Shown: piece by piece, positions 1-7,207 of the stretch | Layout: each line of letters starts with the position of its first letter | Numbering within the stretch: position 1 is the stretch's first letter | Assembly: GCA_964588305.1 (NCBI GenBank) | Contig: CAZPOP010000040.1 | Coordinates: forward strand, 1 to 19,573 | DNA length: 19,573 nt | Direction of reading: 5' to 3' | From: SM1-73 sp964588305 | GTDB lineage: Bacteria > Zixibacteria > MSB-5A5 > SM1-73 | Translations under genes and position numbers: made by a program | The notes under the pieces: model-generated | Database searches by the model: none | Told to the model about the DNA's origin: nothing | The model's input: the letters and a program-made list of their open reading frames with translations, nothing else

Positions 1-734
1 AACAGCAAAACGTCCTGATGCTCCTCATCCCGGAAATACTCTGCCATGCTCACGCCGGAAAGCCCCACCCTTAGCCTTGCTCCGGGGGGCTCGTTCATCT
101 GACCGAAAACCATCACCGTCTTTTTTATTACTCCAGATTCCTTCATGTCCAGCCACAGATCATTGCCCTCGCGGGTTCTTTCGCCCACCCCGCAAAAGAC
201 CGAATATCCTCCGTGCTCTGTGGCAATGCTTCGGATCAGCTCCATGATGATAACCGTCTTCCCCACTCCGGCCCCGCCGAAAAGCCCCACCTTTCCTCCC
301 CTGGGATACGGAGCCATAAGGTCAATCACCTTTATGCCGGTTTCCAAAACAGAGGTTTTGGTCTCCTGATCTTCCAGGGTAGGAGCCGGTCTGTGGATGG
401 GGTATCTATTGGTGATGTTCTTGACCGGCCCTAACTCATCGATGGGTTCACCCAAGAGGTTAAATACCCTTCCCAAGGTCCCCTCCCCTACCGGGACGGT
501 AATCGGTTTTCCGGTATCCAATGCCTGCATGCCTCGAACCAAACCATCGGTGGATGCCAACGAGATGCATCTCACCAGGTTATCTCCAAGGTGCAGGGCC
601 ACTTCGACGGTGAGATCAATCGCCCGCTCCTTGTCTTCGATCTTTATGGCATTGTAAATGTTCGGCAGTTTGTCTGCATCAAACTCGCAGTCCACCGTGG
701 CGCCGATCACCTGCTTGATTTTTCCGACATTCAT
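1..734 (-). CDS. atpD: ATP synthase F1 subunit beta (partial, 3' end cut by window edge)
   Basis: This is the catalytic beta subunit of F1Fo ATP synthase, which binds and converts ADP/Pi and ATP in the F1 head on the cytoplasmic face. The 244 visible codons start MNVGKIKQVIGATVD and cover the N-terminal beta barrel and the front of the nucleotide-binding domain. The Walker A loop GGAGVGKT is at residues 153-160 and the GERTREG motif at 184-190. The sequence stops at DVLL, just before the Walker B Asp region, so roughly half of a ~470-residue protein is present. The ATG at 732-734 is chosen because an AGAGGA ribosome binding site lies just upstream and the protein begins as the family does. 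It follows the unknown 175-residue gene by 15 bases and is the last gene of the atp operon visible here. Confidence 0.97.
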   Translation of the reverse strand, partial: MNVGKIKQVIGATVDCEFDADKLPNIYNAIKIEDKERAIDLTVEVALHLGDNLVRCISLASTDGLVRGMQALDTGKPITVPVGEGTLGRVFNLLGEPIDELGPVKNITNRYPIHRPAPTLEDQETKTSVLETGIKVIDLMAPYPRGGKVGLFGGAGVGKTVIIMELIRSIATEHGGYSVFCGVGERTREGNDLWLDMKESGVIKKTVMVFGQMNEPPGARLRVGLSGVSMAEYFRDEEHQDVLL

Positions 735-749
735 AAATCATCCTCTTCT

Positions 750-1277
750 CTATTCTTGCTTGAATCTTTCTTCGTTTTTGCGATACAAAATGTATTTGGT
801 TTTGATTTCAAAATCATTACCTGAGGAAAAGGAAATGCCGCTTTCGCCAGCGATATTGGGAGCGTTGGTCCAGACGGTAATATCGACGAACGAGGCGGGC
901 GCGAGTTTCTCTGGCATCAATATCAAATCGCTCTCATTGCGGATATGTATCCACTGCTCTTTGCTCCTGGGGTCCGCATTCGTGCCGTTAAGAACGTAAC
1001 CGATAACACTGGGCGTCAATTTGATGGTGACTACCGGGTTCAGGCACGTTCTGCGTGAATCGTTCTTTACGAAGACGCTATGGATCCAGAGGCTCTCTTC
1101 TTCTCTCGTGATGCCCTTCATTTCCTCTACGAAAAGAGACGGTATACGGAATCGGTTCTCTTCCAAACCGCAGAATATCTCCTTTTTGGTCAGGCTCCGC
1201 ACAATGATCAGGGCCAGCAGCAATATAACTGCTGCGACCACCAGGCTAACTAGCAATTTTAAGGTCTTCCAACTCAT
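750..1277 (-). CDS. unrecognised single-pass membrane protein inside the atp operon
   Basis: I do not recognise this 175-residue protein. It has one hydrophobic helix at about residues 9-27 (LVSLVVAAVILLLALIIV), preceded by Lys and followed by RSLTKKE. The remaining ~145 residues are polar with alternating beta-type segments (for example IHSVFVKNDS, VVTIKLTPSV, ASFVDITVWT), which suggests a membrane-anchored beta-sandwich domain. Charge alone does not settle which side of the membrane the domain is on. It starts 7 bases after the atpG stop and ends 15 bases before atpD, so it is almost certainly co-transcribed and possibly translationally coupled. Bacterial atp operons normally run atpG-atpD-atpC without an insert. 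It resembles no ATP synthase subunit I know. A role in assembly or regulation of the enzyme is only an inference from position. Confidence 0.8.
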   Translation of the reverse strand: MSWKTLKLLVSLVVAAVILLLALIIVRSLTKKEIFCGLEENRFRIPSLFVEEMKGITREEESLWIHSVFVKNDSRRTCLNPVVTIKLTPSVIGYVLNGTNADPRSKEQWIHIRNESDLILMPEKLAPASFVDITVWTNAPNIAGESGISFSSGNDFEIKTKYILYRKNEERFKQE

Positions 1278-1284
1278 ATCGGAC

Positions 1285-1960
1285 TCACTTCAGCGCTTCT
1301 GCGCTGGTGGTGATTTCTAACATCTCTTTGGTGATGGACGCTTGTCTGAGCTTGTTGCGGACCAATGTCAGATGTTCAATCATCTCCTCTGCATTCTTGG
1401 TGGCAGCGCCCATGGAGATCATTCTGGACCCGTGCTCGGAGGCAAACGACTCCGCCAAGGCCATTTGCACTTTGGTCATACAATAGTTGGGCAGAAGGCT
1501 GGAAAATATCTTCTCGGCGGCCGGCTCAAAGATGAATTCTAAATAGGCCCCCTTCTCTTCTGCTTCTACCCGGCTTTCAATGTTTAAGAACTTTTCCAAG
1601 GTGATGCGGTAAGTCATGGCGGAGAGGAATTTTGTGTAGAGAAAATAAATCTCATCCACCTCTCCGGTAAGAAATAGATTCACCAGATCGTTGGTAATGC
1701 CCTTAACCTGGCTCAATACCAGATTGCCTCCCAAATCCAAATACTTCAACTTTATCTCCCAGGGGCGCTTTTGGTAATGAGAATAGCCCTTTTTACCGAC
1801 ATTTATCAGAACGACTTTTTCTCTTTCATATCTCTTCAAAAACCCATCCGCCGCGCGCATTATGTTGCCGTTGTACGATCCACACAATCCCCGATCGGAG
1901 GATATGACGACTAAGGCGACTCTCTTTACCTCTCTTTTTTCAAAGAGTGGGTGATCGATG
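1285..1960 (-). CDS. atpG: ATP synthase F1 subunit gamma (partial, 5' end lost in assembly gap)
   Basis: The gamma subunit is the central rotor shaft that couples Fo rotation to catalysis in F1. The 224 visible residues begin IDHPLFEKREVKRVALVVIS and run into the family motif SDRGLCGSYNGN. They end with the C-terminal helix containing ASEHGSRM, LTLVRNKLRQASITKEMLEI and a final SAEALK. The gamma signature after the ITKEMLEI stretch reads TSA where GA is common. The N-terminal ~60-65 residues, the first half of the coiled-coil shaft, fall in the N run. A TTG at 1885-1887 is not the start, because the frame continues upstream with good gamma sequence to the gap edge. The gene lies downstream of atpA and 7 bases upstream of the unknown membrane protein. 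Confidence 0.95.
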
Positions 1961-2060
1961 NNNNNNNNNNNNNNNNNNNNNNNNNNNNNNNNNNNNNNNN
2001 NNNNNNNNNNNNNNNNNNNNNNNNNNNNNNNNNNNNNNNNNNNNNNNNNNNNNNNNNNNN
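1961..2060. other. assembly gap, exactly 100 N
   Basis: A run of exactly 100 N, the usual placeholder for a scaffold gap of unknown size. It removes the start of atpG and most of the atpA-atpG spacer. Only 17 bases (2061-2077) remain between the gap and the atpA stop. Confidence 0.99.
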
Positions 2061-2077
2061 AAGCCTTACACTCCAGA

Positions 2078-3601
2078 TCAGGTTATCTTCAAACTCGCCT
2101 TGAAGTCCTCTTTGAATTTTATTATAGCGTCTTTTAGTTTCTTCTCTGTGGATTCATCCAAGTCTTTGGTGCTGGCGATGGTATGACCGACGTCTGGATA
2201 CTCCGTCTGCATGAAACGATAAAATTCCTCTTCGAATTTCCTGATCGAGTCTAAGGGAAGATTATCCAGGTATCCATGCGTAGCCACGTAGATTATCATT
2301 ACCTGTTTTTCCACCGGCATGGGCGCGTACTGTCCCTGTTTTAGAATCTCGATGGTCCTCTCCCCTCTTGTGAGCTGGGCTTTGGTGGCTTCGTCCAGTT
2401 CCGTGCCGAACTGGGTGAAGGCCGCCAGCTCGCGGTATTGAGCCAAATCCAGCCTCAACCTTCCTGCCACCTTTCTCATCGCTTTCACCTGTGCTTTTCC
2501 GCCCACCCGGGATACGGATATACCAACATTGATGGCAGGTCTCACCCCGGCGTAAAAAAGGTCGGTTTCCAGATAAATCTGACCATCGGTTATGGAGATC
2601 ACGTTGGTGGGAATGTAAGCGGTCACGTCACCCGCCTGGATCTCGATTATGGGTATGCCGGTAAGTGATCCGCCCCCTAATTCATCACACAATTTGGCCG
2701 CTCTTTCCAGAAGCCTTGAATGAAGATAGAAGATGTCTCCCGGATAGGCCTCTCTCCCCGGGGGTCTTCGCAGAAGCAGAGACATCTGCCGGTAAGCCTG
2801 GGCATGTTTGGAGAGATCGTCATAAAACACCACCACGTGTCTTTTGGTGTGCAAAAACTCCTCTCCCATGGTACACCCCGCGTAGGGAGCGATATATTGA
2901 AGGGGAGCAGGTTCCGCAGCCGTAGCTACCACCACAGTGGTGTATTCCATGGCACCGTGATCCTCCAGGGTTTTTACCACCTGGGCCACCGTGGAGGCCT
3001 TTTGTCCTATGGCCACGTATATGCAAAAAACGTCGGAGTCTTTTTGATTGAGTATGGTGTCGACCACCAGAGCGGTCTTGCCTGTCTGGCGATCGCCGAT
3101 GATCAACTCCCTTTGTCCTCTTCCTATGGGGATCATGGAGTCAATGGCTTTAAGTCCGGTCTGCACCGGTTGGCTCACCGGTCGTCTCTGCACCACATTG
3201 GGAGCCTGGCCTTCAATGGGGCGGAATTTCTTGGCCGCGATGGGGCCCTTCCCATCCAGTGGCTGGCCCAACGCGTTTACCACCCTCCCCACCATCACCT
3301 CTCCGACGGGCACCGAGGCTATCCTCCCGGTCCTTCTAACCGTATCTCCTTCCTTAATCTCGTCATACGGCCCCAGGACAGCGACACCCACGTTGTCCTC
3401 TTCCAGATTAAGAATCATACCCGTCACGTCGTTAGGGAACTTGATTAACTCGCTCATCATGGCATCTTCCAATCCCCAGATGCGAGCTATCCCGTCGCCC
3501 ACCTGGAGAACGGTCCCTACGCTCTCCATCTCCAGCTTGGTCTCGTATTTCTCTATCTCCTTCTGCAGAATTGAGCTTACCTCTTCGGGATTCAAAGGCA
3601 T
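2078..3601 (-). CDS. atpA: ATP synthase F1 subunit alpha
   Basis: The alpha subunit is the non-catalytic nucleotide-binding subunit of the F1 hexamer. It has 507 residues, normal for the family. Walker A GDRQTGKT is at 169-176, the conserved arginine lies in ISVSRVGGKAQ (R365), and the N-terminal beta-barrel segment includes VGDGIARIWGLEDAMM at about 34-49. I choose the ATG at 3599-3601. It gives the canonical opening MPLNPEEVSSILQKEIEKYE and has an AGGAGG site 10 bases upstream. The frame stays open 54 codons further to a TTG at 3763, but that stretch is the intercistronic repeat and does not resemble alpha. The gene is separated from atpH by a 195-base spacer holding that repeat. Confidence 0.97.
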   Translation of the reverse strand: MPLNPEEVSSILQKEIEKYETKLEMESVGTVLQVGDGIARIWGLEDAMMSELIKFPNDVTGMILNLEEDNVGVAVLGPYDEIKEGDTVRRTGRIASVPVGEVMVGRVVNALGQPLDGKGPIAAKKFRPIEGQAPNVVQRRPVSQPVQTGLKAIDSMIPIGRGQRELIIGDRQTGKTALVVDTILNQKDSDVFCIYVAIGQKASTVAQVVKTLEDHGAMEYTTVVVATAAEPAPLQYIAPYAGCTMGEEFLHTKRHVVVFYDDLSKHAQAYRQMSLLLRRPPGREAYPGDIFYLHSRLLERAAKLCDELGGGSLTGIPIIEIQAGDVTAYIPTNVISITDGQIYLETDLFYAGVRPAINVGISVSRVGGKAQVKAMRKVAGRLRLDLAQYRELAAFTQFGTELDEATKAQLTRGERTIEILKQGQYAPMPVEKQVMIIYVATHGYLDNLPLDSIRKFEEEFYRFMQTEYPDVGHTIASTKDLDESTEKKLKDAIIKFKEDFKASLKIT

Positions 3602-3652
3602 GACGAACTTTCCTCCTCTTTCCTTTACTAATACAAACGCGATAATTGGAGT

Positions 3653-3761
3653 GCCGTTACGAGGCGGAACCGAAGCAATTTCAAAAAGCAGATTGCTTCG
3701 TGGTCCCGCCAAAGGTATGAACCGCATGGTACACACCAAAGGCGCGACTCCTCGCAATGAC
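3653..3761. repeat. small inverted-repeat element (MITE/REP-like) in the atpH-atpA spacer
   Basis: The element has imperfect ends: CCTCGCAATGAC at 3750-3761 and GCCGTTACGAGG at 3653-3664 match inverted at 9 of 12 positions. Inside is a strong hairpin: GGCGGAACCGAAGCAAT (3663-3679) pairs with ATTGCTTCGTGGTCCCGCC (3692-3710) with a 2-base bulge. The words GTCATTGCGAGG and GAAGCAAT recur in dispersed non-coding repeats of many bacterial genomes, from general knowledge. No second copy was seen in this window, so dispersal here is inferred. Confidence 0.65.
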
Positions 3762-3796
3762 AATGTAAGGGCATTTGAAACCTTTGCATTTTTGCA

Positions 3797-4345
3797 CTAA
3801 TGAACCCTGAGGGCCAACATCTCCTCTTTCAATTCATCCAGCTGGTGCCTTATGCTTCTGTCAATTATCTTGTTTCCCAGGATGACAATCATTCCCCCTA
3901 TTATCTGAGGATCGATCTTTGGAAGCATCTCGATTTTCTTGCCGGTGTTCTTCTCTAATTCCTCTTTCAGCCTACCTCTGAAGATCGGATCCAGTGCACG
4001 TGTGGTGATGACGCGGGCTTGAAGTATGCCCTGGTCTTCCTTGACCAACCTTTCGTATTCTTTGGCCATCGCCTGAAGATGTGCTATGCGATGCTTGTCC
4101 AGCACCACAACCAGAAATGAGAACAATGCTTCGGAAATCAAGTCTTTGAAGGCAGTAGTTAAAAGCCCCCTTTTGTATTGATCCAGGATTTGAGGAGCTT
4201 CCAAAAAATTCTTCAGGCTGGGATCTTTTCTCAAAAAATCGGCGATCGCTTTCAGATCATCCAAAATCCTGTCCACTTGCTCTGTCTTTTTGGCCGTCCT
4301 GAAAAGCGCAGCCGCATATCTTCTGGCTACCTGGGATTCAATCAC
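3797..4345 (-). CDS. atpH: ATP synthase subunit delta (OSCP homologue)
   Basis: The delta subunit sits on top of F1 and ties it to the peripheral stalk b subunits. The 182 residues fit the family. The N-terminal helical domain opens with the typical ARRYAAALFRTAKK. The C-terminal domain has KKIEMLPKIDPQIIGGMIVILGNKIIDRSIRHQL, which matches the conserved region around the IGG motif. The start is GTG at 4343-4345, which shares the four bases GTGA with the atpF TGA stop, a classic translational coupling. The stop is 195 bases before the atpA start, across the repeat-bearing spacer. Confidence 0.95.
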   Translation of the reverse strand: MIESQVARRYAAALFRTAKKTEQVDRILDDLKAIADFLRKDPSLKNFLEAPQILDQYKRGLLTTAFKDLISEALFSFLVVVLDKHRIAHLQAMAKEYERLVKEDQGILQARVITTRALDPIFRGRLKEELEKNTGKKIEMLPKIDPQIIGGMIVILGNKIIDRSIRHQLDELKEEMLALRVH

Positions 4346-4842
4346 TTAGTCTTCTCCCCTTCACCGGTAGGCATCTCATCGATGAACCGGGCGATCAGTT
4401 CTCTGTCTTTTTCCTCGTCCAACCTTTCTCGAATCAGCTTCTCAGCCGCGCGCATGGTCATGATGACTAAATCGTTTTTCAACTGAACCTTGGCTTTATC
4501 CACATCCCTGTCGATCTCCTCTCTGGCTCTGGTCAGGATGTCCTTGGAATCCTTCCTGGCATTCTCCTTTATCTCGTTTCCCACTTTCTGTCCCTCTCGT
4601 GCGGCTTCCTGAATCTTGACTCGTGCTAAGGAGTCGATCTCCTTCAGCTTGGTCTGGTAGTCCGAGGCCAGATCCTCCACCTTCTTTTTCTCTTTGTCGA
4701 TGTTATCGAACTCCGATTTTATCTTGGAGCGCCTCTCCTCAAGGATAGAGAGAAGCGGCTTCCAGGCGAATTTTTTCAGAAGAAAAACCGCTATCAAGAA
4801 TCCGATGATGTGGGTGACTATCTGCCCGATTTCAAGACCCAT
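4342..4842 (-). CDS. atpF: ATP synthase Fo subunit b
   Basis: Subunit b forms the peripheral stalk that holds F1 stationary against the rotor. The 166 residues have an N-terminal membrane helix (IGQIVTHIIGFLIAVFLLKK, about 5-24), then the conserved FAWKPLLSILEERRSKI. A long charged coiled-coil follows (KEKKKVEDLASDYQTKLKEID onward) and ends in a C-terminal segment RAAEKLIRERLDEEKDRELI. The ATG start at 4840-4842 has AAGGAG 7 bases upstream. Its stop overlaps the atpH start. Only one b-type gene is visible, so the stalk is probably a b homodimer rather than b/b'. Confidence 0.95.
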   Translation of the reverse strand: MGLEIGQIVTHIIGFLIAVFLLKKFAWKPLLSILEERRSKIKSEFDNIDKEKKKVEDLASDYQTKLKEIDSLARVKIQEAAREGQKVGNEIKENARKDSKDILTRAREEIDRDVDKAKVQLKNDLVIMTMRAAEKLIRERLDEEKDRELIARFIDEMPTGEGEKTK

Positions 4843-4856
4843 AGAGACTCCTTAAA

Positions 4857-4993
4857 TCGTCCGCAGTCCACGGTCGGCCGTCCACCGCGATACGCACGAT
4901 AGAGAACCATACGGCTCATCACACTGCTTGGTGCACACCGCCGACAATCATCTATTGCATCCGTTCAATCCGTTGGCGTGAACCATATGGTTC
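4857..4993. repeat. intercistronic palindromic repeat, copy 1 (atpE-atpF spacer)
   Basis: The 166-base spacer between atpE and atpF holds a perfect 14-base palindrome GAACCATATGGTTC at 4980-4993. A related inverted segment, GAACCATACGGCTCATC, is at 4904-4920; the two could pair across the spacer with mismatches. Towards atpF is a GC-rich block with CGGTCGGCCGTCCACCG (4871-4887). The word order (AACCA-Y-A-Y-GG, then CAACGGAT, then GGATTGAAC-R-GATG, then the CGG-rich block, read on the minus strand) recurs in the atpI-like/atpB spacer, so both appear to be copies of one family. Confidence 0.6.
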
Positions 4994-5023
4994 TGGCCGT
5001 CGACACGATCTGCTGAAAAGTTT

Positions 5024-5257
5024 CTATGCGATTTTGCCTTGCAACACGAAAACCGTAACCAGAGCATAGATGGTCAAGGCCTCGATCAGGGCGCAGCCGA
5101 TGATCATCCCTAACTGGATTTTAGCGGCGGCTTCGGGTTGCCTGCCCATGGCTTCCATGGCCGCGGAAACCGCTCGCCCCAAGCCAAAAGCAGAGCCCAT
5201 GGCCGCTATGGCCAAACCCAGCGGGAGAAATATGGCTAAGGCGGTTTGGTAACTCAT
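5024..5257 (-). CDS. atpE: ATP synthase Fo subunit c
   Basis: Subunit c forms the rotating membrane ring that carries ions past subunit a. The 77-residue hairpin has TM1 at about 5-33, the polar loop GRQPEA at 38-43 and TM2 at about 49-73, with the ion-carrying carboxylate E59 in GCALIEALTIYAL. Aligned by eye on RQPEA to the Na+-type ring of Ilyobacter, the position of its helix-1 Gln is Leu26 here, and the Ser after the Glu is Ala60. The Na+ ligands are therefore absent and proton coupling is inferred. The ATG start has a strong AAGGAGG site. It lies 36 bases after atpB and is followed by a palindrome-bearing spacer. Confidence 0.96.
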   Translation of the reverse strand: MSYQTALAIFLPLGLAIAAMGSAFGLGRAVSAAMEAMGRQPEAAAKIQLGMIIGCALIEALTIYALVTVFVLQGKIA

Positions 5258-5293
5258 TCGTCCTCCTTCCCAAAATGTTCAACAGTTTTGGAA

Positions 5294-6103
5294 TTAATGT
5301 TCTTCATGTGGCAGCATTAAAGAAAAATATATGGTCGAAAGCAAAGTAAAGACCAAAGCCTGGATGGTTCCGGTGAGCATAGCCAAAAACAAAAAGGGCA
5401 CCTGAAAAGGAATCCCCACGGGCAAGTGAAAAAAGCTGAGAGCACTCACCCCTAATCCGACAAATACCGTAATCAGAACATCCTCGCCGGTGATGTTGCC
5501 AAAAAGTCGCAGAGAAAGACTCAAAGGCTTGGCCAGTTCTTCTATGACATGAATTGGTATGTTAATCGGAACCAGAAGCCAGGTGACCACATCCTGGGGA
5601 TCGCCAGCCATATGTCGGAGATAACCTACAACTCCGAAGCTCCTGATGCCGGTATATTGCACATAAAAGAAAACGCAGATAGCTAGAGACACCGTGGTGT
5701 TCAAATTGGAGGTGGGCGATTTCATGCCGGGAATCAAGCCCAAGAAGTTCATGGACAAAATGTAGATAAAGAGGGTTCCCAAAAACGGAGTATACCTTCT
5801 CCCCTGCGGTCCCAGGATTCCGCACACGAAATTATCCAATCCCTCCACCGCCATCTCCACCAGATTCTGCAATTTGCCTGGCATGATGGCCCTTTTTCTA
5901 TAAGCCAGGTACGCTACCAGGCTGATGATGATCACGACCATCCACGAAAAGACCACGTTCTCCCAATGATGCAAAAAACCGATGAAGGCTACCTTTCCAA
6001 ATTTCTCGTATAGAAGAGTAATGAAATTGGGAAGCTCCGGCGCCCCTTCGGTGGCCTTCTCCGCCGCGTGCTGGGCGACTTCCTGGGTCAAAAACAAATT
6101 CAA
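5294..6103 (-). CDS. atpB: ATP synthase Fo subunit a
   Basis: Subunit a is the membrane stator that forms the two ion half-channels next to the c ring. The 269 residues contain several hydrophobic helices and the conserved helix PLSLSLRLFGNITGEDVL with the essential arginine at R199. The C-terminal helix includes GTIQALVFTLLSTIYF with the conserved Gln248. The start is TTG at 6101-6103, with GAGG 7 bases upstream; no in-frame ATG occurs nearby upstream. The gene follows the atpI-like gene after a 122-base spacer with repeats and precedes atpE by 36 bases. Confidence 0.95.
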   Translation of the reverse strand: MNLFLTQEVAQHAAEKATEGAPELPNFITLLYEKFGKVAFIGFLHHWENVVFSWMVVIIISLVAYLAYRKRAIMPGKLQNLVEMAVEGLDNFVCGILGPQGRRYTPFLGTLFIYILSMNFLGLIPGMKSPTSNLNTTVSLAICVFFYVQYTGIRSFGVVGYLRHMAGDPQDVVTWLLVPINIPIHVIEELAKPLSLSLRLFGNITGEDVLITVFVGLGVSALSFFHLPVGIPFQVPFLFLAMLTGTIQALVFTLLSTIYFSLMLPHEEH

Positions 6104-6153
6104 TTCAAAACCTCGAAGTTTATCCGTCCGCGGTGCGAATTCTGCATCTTGAG

Positions 6154-6253
6154 ATCGGCGGTCCGCCGTCCGCCGATAGCCATCTGTTCAATCCTTCGGG
6201 GCAAACCCCTCAGGATAAGCCCCTTTCATCCGTTGGGATGAGCCGTGTGGTTC
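6154..6253. repeat. intercistronic palindromic repeat, copy 2 (atpI-like/atpB spacer)
   Basis: The segment includes an 8-bp inverted repeat ATCGGCGG/CCGCCGAT (6154-6161 and 6170-6177). Next comes GGGGCAAACCCC, which can form a short GGGG/CCCC stem. GATGAGCCGTGTGGTTC at 6237-6253 is the inverted match, 16 of 17 bases, to GAACCATACGGCTCATC at 4904-4920. It overlaps the last codons of the atpI-like gene, so part of that protein's C-terminus (NHTAHPNG) is read from repeat sequence. Confidence 0.6.
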
Positions 6254-6681
6254 ATATCGTTGACAGCTTTCTTTTTCGCGTCGTTTCCTGGCTTCACCTC
6301 TGACTTCCTGGAGGCATCCAGAGAAAGCACCCATCTTCCCATGGCTTTCAAAAACATCACCAGAAAGATCAAGGTGAATCCCGAAACCAAACTTATCGCT
6401 GGGAAGTACTCGATCATCAGTAGAACATAACCCACGAGATAAAGCAGCGGGAATTTCACCAGGACGATCAATACGACTTTGCCTTTTCTTACATCTTTGC
6501 CTGGCGAAAAGACTTCGGTTACAAGGTTGGTCAAAAAATAAAGGTTCAGGCATCCCCAAATGGTCCCCACGAGGATCCCTGCGCCAAATCTGAAATCGTA
6601 GTATACGGTGACAAAGAGAAACCCTAAAGCCGCCACCACCAGTGAGGTCTTTATCACCCTGTGAATGAACTCAGGCCCCAT
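6226..6681 (-). CDS. atpI: ATP synthase subunit I-like membrane protein
   Basis: The 151-residue protein has four hydrophobic stretches: about 10-29 (VIKTSLVVAALGFLFVTVYY), 32-52 (FGAGILVGTIWGCLNLYFLT), 67-88 (GKVVLIVLVKFPLLYLVGYVLL) and 92-111 (FPAISLVSGFTLIFLVMFLK). That topology and the place just before atpB fit the ATP synthase I family, a non-essential factor linked to c-ring assembly or Mg2+ handling. The family is short and variable, so the assignment rests mainly on topology and position. Start is the ATG at 6679-6681 with only a weak upstream site. The C-terminal tail NHTAHPNG is encoded by a repeat copy shared with the atpE-atpF spacer, suggesting the end of the gene was replaced or extended. 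Confidence 0.75.
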   Translation of the reverse strand: MGPEFIHRVIKTSLVVAALGFLFVTVYYDFRFGAGILVGTIWGCLNLYFLTNLVTEVFSPGKDVRKGKVVLIVLVKFPLLYLVGYVLLMIEYFPAISLVSGFTLIFLVMFLKAMGRWVLSLDASRKSEVKPGNDAKKKAVNDMNHTAHPNG

Positions 6682-6726
6682 TTTCTTAGGTCTAAGGTTT
6701 AGGGTTTACGCTCTTAACTGCCTGTT

Positions 6727-6951
6727 CTATTGACTTGCCCTTTTGATCAAATTATACACGCCTCTTCCTGCGGCAACGAAACCGAGGACTATGAAAACTA
6801 TCATCAAATAAGGCTCTGTATGTAATTTCTTGTCCAGAAAGCTGCCGATGAAAAATCCCAGGATCGGCCCCACCGCCAATATGATGGGGATGGTGGTGAG
6901 AATCCCAAGTTGTCTGTAGGTCGAATATTTGTCATCTGGTTTCTTGCTCAA
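6727..6951 (-). CDS. atpZ: AtpZ-like small Fo-associated membrane protein
   Basis: This is the first gene of the atp operon. The 74-residue protein has two hydrophobic helices, about 15-37 (LGILTTIPIILAVGPILGFFIGS) and 48-66 (YLMIVFIVLGFVAAGRGVY), joined by FLDKKLHTEP. This matches the AtpZ/putative F0F1-ATPase subunit family, which often opens atp operons and has been linked to Mg2+ or Ca2+ transport. Start is TTG at 6949-6951: the frame closes at TAA two codons upstream and no earlier ATG exists. The AAGGGA upstream lies unusually close to the start. The gene lies about 64 bases downstream of the predicted transcription start and 45 bases before the atpI-like gene. Confidence 0.82.
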   Translation of the reverse strand: MSKKPDDKYSTYRQLGILTTIPIILAVGPILGFFIGSFLDKKLHTEPYLMIVFIVLGFVAAGRGVYNLIKRASQ

Positions 6952-7021
6952 AATCCCTTACTGTCGGTTCTTCACGTTTTCGCATTCCCGAAAAGATAGC
7001 ACTCCGCCGCAATTGGGACTC

Positions 7022-7050
7022 ATTATAATATCGATTCTTCTGCAAGTCAA
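7022..7050 (-). promoter_or_regulatory. sigma70-type promoter of the atp operon
   Basis: On the minus strand TTGACT (7045-7050) and TATAAT (7022-7027) are separated by exactly 17 bases. The -10 is a consensus match and the -35 matches 5 of 6. A transcription start near 7015 would give a leader of about 64 bases before the TTG of atpZ. Confidence 0.8.
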
Positions 7051-7207
7051 GTATTTTTGAAGAGTGCCCTGAAAAACTCAAATCGAGCACCCTGACTTCC
7101 CCTTTCCCTCTTTCCCACCACCTTTCAACCTCCCTTTTCCCGTTCCTCCCATAAACCAACAGGAGGATACCATCTCCCTTCGTTTTCCCATTTGCCAGGC
7201 AAAATCT

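Noticed and set aside
2720..3448. 242-codon plus-strand frame inside atpA
   Set aside because: It is antisense to a well-supported alpha subunit and reads as a His- and Ser-rich shadow of it.
3602..3763. N-terminal extension of atpA to a TTG at 3763
   Set aside because: The 54 extra codons translate the intercistronic repeat, have no similarity to alpha subunits, and the internal ATG at 3601 has a proper AGGAGG site.
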